Shown here one piece after another: positions 40,933 through 47,948 of a DNA stretch of 64,000 bases. The notes below the pieces were generated by a model. The model searched no databases, was not told the origin of the DNA, and saw only the letters and a list, made by a program, of their open reading frames with translations. A program made the position numbers and the translations under genes. The stretch lies in NCBI RefSeq assembly GCF_044872765.1, contig NZ_CP085253.1:434001-498000 (forward strand), given 5' to 3'. Each line of letters starts with the position of its first letter. The stretch's first letter is position 1. Source of the stretch: Micrococcus sp023147585. GTDB taxonomy: Bacteria > Actinomycetota > Actinomycetes > Actinomycetales > Micrococcaceae.

Positions 40933-42659
40933 GCGGGCGGCAGGGCCCGGCGGGCCCCTCGACGTCGGCCGCGCCCGCGTTCGCGGGTCAGCGGCGGCTG
41001 TTCCCGGCGGACCTGGCGGCGCCCCCGCACCGCCGCGACGCCGCCGGGTGGGGCGTGCACCGCGTGATGGGCACGGAGACCGAGTTCGGCATCCACGCGC
41101 CGGCCAACCCCGGTGCGCACCACAGCGTGCTCTCCACCGAGCTGGTCAACGCGTACGCGGACCTGGCGACGCGGACGGGCTCGGCCGTGGCCGGCACAGA
41201 GTGGGACTACACGGGCGAATCGCCCCTGGTGGACGCGCGCGGCTGGCGCATGCCCCGCTCCGCCGCCCACCCCTCCCAGCTCACCGACCAGGCGCTCGTG
41301 GGCCCGGACGGCGAGCCCGTGCACCTGCTGCTCTCCACCGTGCTCACCAACGGCGCGCGGTGGTACGTGGACCACGCGCACCCCGAGTACTCCTCGCCCG
41401 AGACCACCTCGCCGCGCGCCGCCATGGTGTGGGACGCCGCGGGCGACCGGATCGCCCAGGCCGCCGCCGAGCACATCGGCGCCGGGGAGGGCCACCCCGA
41501 GGTGCTCGTGTACAAGAACAACGTGGACGGCAAGGGCCGCTCCTACGGCGCCCACGAGAACTACCTCGTGGCCCGGGCCCTGGACTTCGACGAGCTCGCC
41601 GCCGTGCTCCTCCCGTTCTTCGCCGCGCGCCAGGTGCTCGTGGGCGCCGGCCGCGTGGGCCTGGGGGAGGCGGGGGAGCAGCCCGGGTTCCAGCTCTCCC
41701 AGCGCGCGGACTACTTCGAGGAGCAGGTCGGGCTGGAGACCACCATCCACCGGCCCGTCGTCAACACGCGCGACGAGCCGCACGCCGTCCGAGACGCGTA
41801 CCGGCGCCTGCACGTGATCATCGGCGACGCGACCCTGAGCCAGCACGCCACGTGGCTGCGGATGGGCATGACCGCCCTCGTGCTCGCGACGGCCGAGGCC
41901 GGGACCGCGCCGCGGCTCGTCCTCGACGACCCCGTGGCCGCGCTGCAGACCATCAGCCACGACCCCACGCTGACGGCCACCGTGCCGCTGCGGGAGTGGG
42001 CGGGGGACGGGGCCGTCGACGGCGGCGCGTGGGTCCGGCACGCGTGGACCGGCCTGCAGATCCTCGGGGCCTATCACCGCGCCGCGGAGGCGCACTGCGC
42101 CCGCTTCGGGGTGGACGACGCCGAGACCGCCGCGGTGCTCACCGCGTGGGGCGAGGACCTGAGCGACGCCGCGGCCGACCCGCTCTCCCTGGCCGACCGT
42201 GCCGACTGGGCCGCCAAGCTGCGCCTCCTGGAGGGCATGCGCGCCCGCTCCGGTGCCGACTGGACCGACCCGCGCCTGGCCATGGTGGACCTGCAGTACG
42301 CCGACCTGCGCCCCGCCAAGTCCCTGCACCGGCGCCTCGTCGCCGCCGGCGCACTGCGGGAGCTGGCCGACGAGGCCGAGGTGGCGGCCGCCGTCGTCGC
42401 CCCGCCGCGGAGCACCCGGGCGTGGACGCGCGGGAACCTGGTGCGCCACCACGCCACGCAGGTGGTCGGGGCGGCATGGGACTCCGTGCTGCTGCGGCCC
42501 GCGGAGGAGGGCCGGCTCCACCGCCTGCGCCTCGCGGAGCCGCTCGTGGGCGCCGCGGACGATCTCCCGGGATGGTGGGAGGACGCGGGATCGGGCGCGG
42601 CGCGCCTGCCCACCCCGGACGAGCTGGTCACGACGCTGGTGCCGCTCTTCGGGGAGTGA
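40929..42659 (+). CDS. dop: Deamidase of Pup / depupylase Dop
   Basis: A 576-residue glutamine-synthetase-fold enzyme that deamidates the C-terminal Gln of Pup and removes Pup from targets. VMGTETEFGIHAP carries the metal-binding Glu; VYKNNVDGKGRSYGAHENYL, VNTRDEPHA and the later KLRLLEGMRARSGADW are conserved with PafA. The GTGA start leaves about 45 residues before VMGTETE, longer than usual; a GTG near 41055 could be the true start. Needed here because Pup ends in Gln. Confidence 0.93.
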   Translation: MSGRQGPAGPSTSAAPAFAGQRRLFPADLAAPPHRRDAAGWGVHRVMGTETEFGIHAPANPGAHHSVLSTELVNAYADLATRTGSAVAGTEWDYTGESPLVDARGWRMPRSAAHPSQLTDQALVGPDGEPVHLLLSTVLTNGARWYVDHAHPEYSSPETTSPRAAMVWDAAGDRIAQAAAEHIGAGEGHPEVLVYKNNVDGKGRSYGAHENYLVARALDFDELAAVLLPFFAARQVLVGAGRVGLGEAGEQPGFQLSQRADYFEEQVGLETTIHRPVVNTRDEPHAVRDAYRRLHVIIGDATLSQHATWLRMGMTALVLATAEAGTAPRLVLDDPVAALQTISHDPTLTATVPLREWAGDGAVDGGAWVRHAWTGLQILGAYHRAAEAHCARFGVDDAETAAVLTAWGEDLSDAAADPLSLADRADWAAKLRLLEGMRARSGADWTDPRLAMVDLQYADLRPAKSLHRRLVAAGALRELADEAEVAAAVVAPPRSTRAWTRGNLVRHHATQVVGAAWDSVLLRPAEEGRLHRLRLAEPLVGAADDLPGWWEDAGSGAARLPTPDELVTTLVPLFGE

Positions 42660-42684
42660 AGGACGCGCGGCCGCCCGTCACCGA

Positions 42685-42713
42685 TTGACCCGACGGGGCG
42701 CCGCGAACACGCT
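42685..42713 (+). promoter_or_regulatory. Possible sigma-70 promoter for the MBL-fold gene
   Basis: TTGACC (42685-42690) and CACGCT (42708-42713) are 17 bases apart in the 149-base gap after dop. The -10 matches only at its two key positions. Confidence 0.3.
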
Positions 42714-42808
42714 GGAGTGCGTCCCGTCCCGTCCCGGGCGGACGGGCGACGGAGGTTCGCCGCCCGCCGCCGCACCGCCCCAGACCACCCGCGCCTCAGG
42801 AGGCCCCC

Positions 42809-43552
42809 ATGTTCATCCCCCGCGTCGCCGACGGCGTGCACCTGCTCACCCACGCGAACGTCAACCTCTACCTCCTCGAGGACGAGGACGGGGTCACCGT
42901 GGTCGACGCCGGGCTGCCCAGCATGTGGCCCATGCTCCAGGACGCGCTCGAACAGCTCGGGCGCCGACCGGACGAGGTCCGAGCGCTCGTGCTCACCCAC
43001 GGGCACTTCGACCACGTCGGCTTCGCCCGCCGCGCGCAGCGCGCCTGGGGGCTGCCCGTGCTGGTGCACGAGGGGGACCGGCGCCTGGCCGCCCACCCGT
43101 ACCGCTACAAGCCCCAGAGCAGCCGCGTCCTCTACCCGCTCCTGCATCCCCGGTCCCTGCCGCTGATCGGCGGCATGGCGCTGGCCGGGGCCCTCCAGGT
43201 CCGGGGGGTGAAGGCGACCCGGACCCTCGCGGCCGGCGCCCCGGCCCCCGTGCCCGGGCGGCCGCACGTGATCCACACCCCCGGCCACACGGACGGCCAC
43301 GTGATCCTGCACCTGCCCGACCGGGACGCCGTCATCAGTGCCGACGCCCTCGTGACACTGGACCCGTACACCGGGCGCACCGGACCGCAGATCGTCGCCT
43401 CGGCGGCCACGAAGGACACCGCCCAGGCGATGGCCTCCCTCGACGCGATCGCCTCCACGGGGGCGCACACGGTACTGCCCGGCCACGGCGGCCCGTGGCA
43501 GGGCGGGGCGGAGGCGGCCGTCGCCCACGCCCGCCGGGTCGGCGAGCACTGA
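42809..43552 (+). CDS. Metallo-beta-lactamase fold hydrolase
   Basis: A 247-residue MBL-fold enzyme. The dinuclear site motif LTHGHFDHVGFA is at residues about 62-73, with HTPGHTDGHV, the bridging Asp in ISADAL and VLPGHGGPW completing the ligands. Loop lengths resemble generic hydrolases (glyoxalase II or lactonase type), not class B beta-lactamases. AGGAGG precedes the ATG. It is the first of three genes that separate dop from pup. Confidence 0.88.
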   Translation: MFIPRVADGVHLLTHANVNLYLLEDEDGVTVVDAGLPSMWPMLQDALEQLGRRPDEVRALVLTHGHFDHVGFARRAQRAWGLPVLVHEGDRRLAAHPYRYKPQSSRVLYPLLHPRSLPLIGGMALAGALQVRGVKATRTLAAGAPAPVPGRPHVIHTPGHTDGHVILHLPDRDAVISADALVTLDPYTGRTGPQIVASAATKDTAQAMASLDAIASTGAHTVLPGHGGPWQGGAEAAVAHARRVGEH

Positions 43553-43568
43553 GCCGCACCCGGCTCAG
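43549..43568. terminator. Hairpin spanning both stop codons of a convergent pair
   Basis: CTGAGCC (43549-43555) pairs with GGCTCAG (43562-43568); each arm holds one stop codon. Short stem, no U-tract. Confidence 0.35.
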
Positions 43569-44158
43569 CCCGCGATCGACTCCCGGACCCGCGCCAGCAT
43601 CGCGTCGGCGCGCTCGGTGAGCCGGTCCGCCCGGTCGATCTCGGCGCGCAGCTCGTCCGCGAGCGTCTCGTCCTTCAACGGGGACAGGTCCGTCAGCAGG
43701 GTGACCACCGCGGCGGTGAGCCCGGCGCGGGCGCACCCCAGCGCGGTGCCGACGTCGGAGAGGACGTGGGGGTTCGCGTCCGCGAGGACGCGCTCGGCGA
43801 GGTCGAGCGCGGCCGCGACGGCGTCGACGATGTCCCACGGGGGACGGACGGCCTCGGCGAGCGCGTCCTGGACGGCGGCCGATCGGTGCTCCTTCTGCTC
43901 GGGCGTGTCCTGGGGGAGCCCGTAGGCGTCGGCGACGGCCGCGAAGCCGCGCTCGTCCGCGTCCGAGAGGCGCAGGCAGGCGCCGATGACCTTCTCGCCC
44001 TCCGCCGCGAGATCCTCCCGCTCGGAGAAGCGGGCGGCCATGCAGATCAGTCCGACGCCCTCGGCGACGGCGAGCGCCCCGGTGGCGCCGCCGCCGGGGG
44101 TGGGCTCCCCGGAGGCCAGGCGGGTCAGGTAGTCCTCGATGCTCTCGTGGCGGATCAT
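43565..44158 (-). CDS. Cyclodeaminase/cyclohydrolase (FtcD-like) family protein
   Basis: A 197-residue helical protein of the FtcD cyclodeaminase family (PF04961). The signature SGEPTPGGGATGALAVA is near residue 17, and DEIDRADRLTERADAML-like helices close the protein. Family members deaminate formimino-tetrahydrofolate or hydrolyse methenyl-tetrahydrofolate. A GAGGAT hexamer ends six bases before the ATG. No histidine-degradation genes are near, so a one-carbon folate role is only inference. Confidence 0.85.
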   Translation of the reverse strand: MIRHESIEDYLTRLASGEPTPGGGATGALAVAEGVGLICMAARFSEREDLAAEGEKVIGACLRLSDADERGFAAVADAYGLPQDTPEQKEHRSAAVQDALAEAVRPPWDIVDAVAAALDLAERVLADANPHVLSDVGTALGCARAGLTAAVVTLLTDLSPLKDETLADELRAEIDRADRLTERADAMLARVRESIAG

Positions 44159-44164
44159 GCGGAC

Positions 44165-44170
44165 ATCCTC
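44165..44170 (-). promoter_or_regulatory. -10-like box (GAGGAT) for the FtcD-like gene
   Basis: GAGGAT on the minus strand ends six bases before the ATG at 44158, matching the leaderless spacing of its neighbours. Confidence 0.4.
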
Positions 44171-44185
44171 CCAGCCCGAGGGCGT

Positions 44186-44626
44186 TCAGCCCAGGGGTCG
44201 CTCCCACCCCTCGAGGGGGCCCGGGCGGACCGTGAAGAGCGGGTGGACGTCGGGGACCGCCACGTCCTCCCAGCGGGCGAGCCACTCGGGGCTGCGGGCG
44301 GCGAGCTTGGCCCGCAGGTGCTCCCACTCGTAGTCCCGCTGGCCGGCGGTCACGGGGACGGGCTCCACGGCGTCCGTCCCCGGATGGTCGATCCGGGAGC
44401 GGTCGAAGCGGTAGCCGCGCGCGGTGGCCTCGTCCGCGAGGCCGGTGAGATACGCCCCGACGGCGCGGTGCGGGTCGGGATGCGCGCGGAACCGCTCGAG
44501 CTGGGGATGGTGCTGGTAGCCCTTCGTCCGTCCGGCCAGCACGGCCTGGGCGAGAAGGGCCTCGCGCCAGCCTCCGGTGAGGCCCTGGCGGTCCAGGTAT
44601 TTCGGGTGGGGCGTCCACAGTCGCAT
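44186..44626 (-). CDS. Pyrimidine dimer DNA glycosylase / endonuclease V-like protein
   Basis: A 146-residue protein of the T4 endonuclease V family (PF03013). It begins MRLWTPHPKYLDRQGL and has WREALLAQAVL and TKGYQHHPQLERFRAHPDP, which are family hallmarks. Such enzymes cut at UV-induced cyclobutane dimers; Micrococcus luteus is classically known for one. The second residue is Arg, whereas T4 endonuclease V uses the amino group of Thr2 after Met removal. The start at 44626 is set by homology and a CAGGAT box six bases upstream; the in-frame extension to 44731 is rejected. Confidence 0.85.
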   Translation of the reverse strand: MRLWTPHPKYLDRQGLTGGWREALLAQAVLAGRTKGYQHHPQLERFRAHPDPHRAVGAYLTGLADEATARGYRFDRSRIDHPGTDAVEPVPVTAGQRDYEWEHLRAKLAARSPEWLARWEDVAVPDVHPLFTVRPGPLEGWERPLG

Positions 44627-44632
44627 GGGGAC

Positions 44633-44638
44633 ATCCTG
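44633..44638 (-). promoter_or_regulatory. -10-like box (CAGGAT) for the dimer glycosylase gene
   Basis: CAGGAT on the minus strand ends six bases before the ATG at 44626; divergent from the pup promoter 37 bases away. Confidence 0.4.
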
Positions 44639-44674
44639 GCACCGGCCGCCGTCGCGCCCCACCGCCCCGCGGCG

Positions 44675-44680
44675 TAGGGT
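44675..44680 (+). promoter_or_regulatory. -10 box (TAGGGT) for pup-pafA
   Basis: TAGGGT lies 57 bases before the pup ATG, giving a leader with an AGAAGGAG Shine-Dalgarno site. Confidence 0.45.
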
Positions 44681-44736
44681 CGAGGGCGACGCCCGATCGC
44701 AGGCGCCCCCGCACCGCCGCAGAAGGAGCACCGACC

Positions 44737-44937
44737 ATGGCCCAGGACAAGGCCCAGCACCAGACCGGCCCCCGCCCCGCCGGCGACGACGACGCGGCCG
44801 CCTCGGCCGGCCAGGCGCAGGCCCGCCCCGCGTCCCAGGACGCCGGCCTGGACAGCCTCCTCGACGAGATCGACGCCGTCCTCGAGTCCAACGCCGAGGA
44901 GTTCGTCAAGGGCTTCGTCCAGAAGGGCGGCCAGTGA
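44737..44937 (+). CDS. pup: Prokaryotic ubiquitin-like protein Pup
   Basis: A 66-residue modifier protein. The N-terminal half is disordered and rich in Gln, Asp and Ala; the conserved ARC-binding helix is LDSLLDEIDAVLESNAEEFV; it ends FVQKGGQ. The final Gln must be deamidated by Dop before PafA can link it to target lysines. AGAAGGAG precedes the ATG. Its stop overlaps the pafA GTG; in most actinobacteria prcB and prcA stand between them. Confidence 0.97.
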   Translation: MAQDKAQHQTGPRPAGDDDAAASAGQAQARPASQDAGLDSLLDEIDAVLESNAEEFVKGFVQKGGQ

Positions 44938-46352
44938 TCGGCGTCGCTCCCGCGGACGCGGAGCGCTCCCGCCGCATCTTCGGCCTCGAGACCGAGTACG
45001 GCGTGCAGCACTGGAACCCCGGCGCCCGGCCCCTGAGCGCGGAGGAGGTGGTCCGCTACCTCTTCCGCCCCGTGGTGGAGTGGGGCCGGTCCTCGAACGT
45101 CTTCGTCCGCAACGGCTCCCGCCTCTACCTCGACGTCGGCTCGCACCCCGAGTACGCCACCGCGGAGTGCTCCACGCTCGAGGAGCTGATCGCCTCCGAC
45201 GCCGCGGGTGACCTGATCCTCCAGGACCTCATCGCCCAGGCTGAAGACCACATGGCCGCGGACGGCATCGGCGGGCGCATCTACCTGTACCGCAACAACG
45301 CCGACTCCTCAGGCAGCTCCTACGGCAGCCACGAGAACTACCTGCTCCGCCGGCGCACCGAGTACCGCCGCCTCACCGAGGCGCTCGTGCCCTTCCTCGT
45401 CTCCCGCCAGATCCTGGTGGGCGCCGGCCGTGTGGTCCCCGCCGGCACGTGGCCGGAGGGCTCGGGCACGGCGCACTTCGCCTTCTCCCAGCGCGCCGAC
45501 TTCGTGCAGGACGGGGTCTCCTCCTCCACCACCCGCTCTCGTCCCATCATCAACACCCGGGACGAGCCGCACGCCGACGCCTCCGAGTACCGCCGCCTCC
45601 ACGTGATCGTGGGGGACACCAGCCTCTCCGAGCACACCCACCTGCTGCGCTTCGGCGCCACGGACCTCCTGCTGCGGATGATCGAGGCCGGCTTCCCGCT
45701 GGGGGACAGGGTGGTGGCCCAGCCCACGAGGGCGGTCCGCCAGATCTCACACGACCTCACGGGCACCGCGCGCATCGCTCTGCGCGAGGGCGACGCCTCG
45801 GCCCTCGAGCTGCAGGAGCACTACCTCGGGCGCGCCCGGGCGTTCGTGGACCGCGAGGGCGCCCACCACGAGCGGGTGGAGGAGATCCTCGAGCTGTGGG
45901 GCGCGGTGCTCGAGGCCGTGCGCAGCCAGGACTTCACCCCCATCGAGGACCGCATCGACTGGGCGATCAAGCGGCGCGTGCTCGAGGACTACCGCGCCCG
46001 GCACGACCTCGCGTGGGACTCCCCGCGCGTGGCCCAGCTGGACCTGGCCTTCCACGACATCACGGAGGGCCGCGGCCTGTTCCGCATCCTGCGCGAGCGC
46101 GGCACGGTGCGTCGCCTGCTGCCCGAGGACGCCGCGCGCGACGCCGTCGGCGCCGCCCCGCCGACCACGCGTGCCCGCGTGCGCGCGGACTTCATCGCGC
46201 GTGCCCGCGAGCGCGGCATGGACTACGCCGTGGACTGGACCACGCTGAAGCTCACCGACCACCCGCTGCACGCCATCTCGGCGAAGGACCCGTTCGAGAC
46301 CTCCTCGGCCGCGGTCGACCGGCTCTTCGAGCGGGTGGGGGCGGCGGGCTGA
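44934..46352 (+). CDS. pafA: Pup--protein ligase PafA
   Basis: A 472-residue glutamine-synthetase-fold ligase forming the isopeptide bond between Pup and a target Lys. RRIFGLETEYGV holds the active-site Glu; YRNNADSSGSSYGSHENYL, INTRDEPHAD and WAIKRRVLEDYRARHDLAW are conserved with Dop. GTGA overlap with pup ensures coupled translation. About ten residues precede the usual MDRRIFG-like start, a slight extension. Confidence 0.96.
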   Translation: MIGVAPADAERSRRIFGLETEYGVQHWNPGARPLSAEEVVRYLFRPVVEWGRSSNVFVRNGSRLYLDVGSHPEYATAECSTLEELIASDAAGDLILQDLIAQAEDHMAADGIGGRIYLYRNNADSSGSSYGSHENYLLRRRTEYRRLTEALVPFLVSRQILVGAGRVVPAGTWPEGSGTAHFAFSQRADFVQDGVSSSTTRSRPIINTRDEPHADASEYRRLHVIVGDTSLSEHTHLLRFGATDLLLRMIEAGFPLGDRVVAQPTRAVRQISHDLTGTARIALREGDASALELQEHYLGRARAFVDREGAHHERVEEILELWGAVLEAVRSQDFTPIEDRIDWAIKRRVLEDYRARHDLAWDSPRVAQLDLAFHDITEGRGLFRILRERGTVRRLLPEDAARDAVGAAPPTTRARVRADFIARARERGMDYAVDWTTLKLTDHPLHAISAKDPFETSSAAVDRLFERVGAAG

Positions 46353-46375
46353 CCGGATTCCCCAGCCACCGCCGC

Positions 46376-46381
46376 TAGGGT
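46376..46381 (+). promoter_or_regulatory. -10 box (TAGGGT) for the FKBP lipoprotein gene
   Basis: TAGGGT ends seven bases before the ATG at 46389; leaderless mRNA predicted. Confidence 0.55.
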
Positions 46382-46388
46382 GGCCCGC

Positions 46389-47507
46389 ATGACCACCCAC
46401 GAGAACCCCATCCCGGGCGCGTCCCGTCGTCGGCGTCCGCTGACCCTGCTGTCCCTCGGCCTCGCCTCCCTCCTGCTCGCCACAGGGTGTGCCGGCGGGC
46501 AGGACGCCGGCGAGGAGCCCGAGCCCTCGGCGCAGTCCTCGCAGAGCACCACGCAGCAGGCAGGCGAGTCCGAGGCGCCGCGCAAGGCCGCCGGCGAGGG
46601 CCAGGGCGAGCCCGGCGCGCTCGAGGGCGTGCACGTCACCGAGGCGGAGAACGGCGAGCCCGAGGTGAGGATCGAGACGCCGATCGAGACCGACCAGCCG
46701 AGCACGCGGGTCCTCACGGCCGGTGAGGGCGAGCTGGCCCGGTCGGGCGACGTCGTGAAGTTCTCCACGGTGATCGTGGACCCGGCCACGGGCGAGGTGG
46801 AGGCCGAGAACTTCTCCTCGGAGCCACAGACCGCGCCGCTGGACGACCGGGTCCAGCAGATGTTCCCCGAGATGTTCGAGCTGTTCGCCACCAACGGCGT
46901 GGGCAGCGTCGTCGCGGCCTACTCGCCCGAGCGTCAGGAGCCCACCGGCCCGGCCCCGTCCGCGTCCTCATCCGCGTCTTCCTCCCCGTCCGCCTCGCCC
47001 TCCACGACCACGGTGCCCGCCCAGCTGTTCGTCTACAAGATCGACGCGATCGTGCCGCGCACGGCCCAGGGGGCCGAGGTCACGGAGCGCGACGATCGCC
47101 TGCCGGAGGTCAGCGTGGGCGAGGACGGCACGCCCACGATCGCCAAGCCCGAGGGCAGCCCTCCGGCGGAGATGGTGGTCCAGCCCCTCATCCAGGGCGA
47201 GGGCGCCGAGGTCGGGGAGGACGACACGGTCACCGTGCAGTACAGCGGCGTGACGTGGTCCGACGGGGAGACCTTCGACTCCTCGTGGGAGCGTGGCGAG
47301 TCGGCCACGTTCAGCCTCAACGGCGTGATCCCGGGTTGGAAGGAGGGCCTGGCCGGGCAGAAGGTCGGCTCGCGCGTCCTGCTGTCCATCCCTGCGGACA
47401 AGGCCTACGGTGAGCAGGGCAGCCCGCCGAAGATCGGCCCGAACGAGCCGCTGCTCTTCGTGGTGGACATCCTCGACGCCCAGGCTCCGGCCGCCCCGCA
47501 GAACTGA
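46389..47507 (+). CDS. FKBP-type peptidyl-prolyl isomerase lipoprotein
   Basis: A 372-residue exported lipoprotein. RRRRPLTLLSLGLASLLLATGC is a signal peptide with lipobox LATGC; the Cys is residue 34. A Gln/Ser/Glu-rich linker follows, then a degenerate FKBP-like domain, a Ser/Ala/Pro/Thr-rich spacer, and a C-terminal FKBP domain (VTVQYSGVTWSDGETFDSSW, VIPGWKEGLAG, AYGEQGSPPKIGPNEPLLFVVDIL). It would assist folding outside the membrane. The pair with the next cytosolic FKBP is common in this order. Confidence 0.88.
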   Translation: MTTHENPIPGASRRRRPLTLLSLGLASLLLATGCAGGQDAGEEPEPSAQSSQSTTQQAGESEAPRKAAGEGQGEPGALEGVHVTEAENGEPEVRIETPIETDQPSTRVLTAGEGELARSGDVVKFSTVIVDPATGEVEAENFSSEPQTAPLDDRVQQMFPEMFELFATNGVGSVVAAYSPERQEPTGPAPSASSSASSSPSASPSTTTVPAQLFVYKIDAIVPRTAQGAEVTERDDRLPEVSVGEDGTPTIAKPEGSPPAEMVVQPLIQGEGAEVGEDDTVTVQYSGVTWSDGETFDSSWERGESATFSLNGVIPGWKEGLAGQKVGSRVLLSIPADKAYGEQGSPPKIGPNEPLLFVVDILDAQAPAAPQN

Positions 47508-47537
47508 CCCCCCATCCCCGACCCCAAGGAGAACGCC

Positions 47538-47933
47538 GTGTCCTTCGGCCAGCGTGACTACGACCGCGACCGCCCCGAGATCGAGTTCCCGGGCGACACC
47601 CCGCCCACCGAGCTCGTGGTGGAGGACCTCATCCCCGGCTCCGGCCCCGCGGTGGAGCGCGGATCCCGCGTCCAGGTGCACTACGTGGGCGTCTCGTGGT
47701 CCACGGGCGAGGAGTTCGACGCCTCGTGGAACCGCGGCACTCCGCTGCCGCTGACCGTGGGCGTCGGCCAGGTCATCGCCGGGTGGGACCAGGGCCTGCT
47801 GGGCATGCAGGTGGGCGGTCGCCGTCGCCTCGAGATCCCGCCGCACCTGGCCTACGGGTCCCAGGGGGCCGGGGGCGCCATCGGCCCGGACGAGACCCTC
47901 ATCTTCGTGTGCGACCTGGTCTCGATCGACTGA
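47538..47933 (+). CDS. FKBP-type peptidyl-prolyl cis-trans isomerase
   Basis: A 131-residue single-domain FKBP without signal peptide. VQVHYVGVSWSTGEEFDASW, VIAGWDQGLLGMQVGGRRRLEIPP and LAYGSQGAGGAIGPDETLIFVCDL give the whole active site. The GTG follows AAGGAG. It lies 30 bases behind the lipoprotein FKBP and 15 before pafBC, so it is probably in one transcript with both. Confidence 0.92.
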   Translation: MSFGQRDYDRDRPEIEFPGDTPPTELVVEDLIPGSGPAVERGSRVQVHYVGVSWSTGEEFDASWNRGTPLPLTVGVGQVIAGWDQGLLGMQVGGRRRLEIPPHLAYGSQGAGGAIGPDETLIFVCDLVSID

Positions 47934-47948
47934 CCCGACCCTGACGCC

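Noticed and set aside
46940..47010. Ser/Ala/Pro repeats in the FKBP lipoprotein as a tandem DNA repeat
   Set aside because: The codons are irregular; it is a low-complexity linker between domains, not a DNA repeat array.
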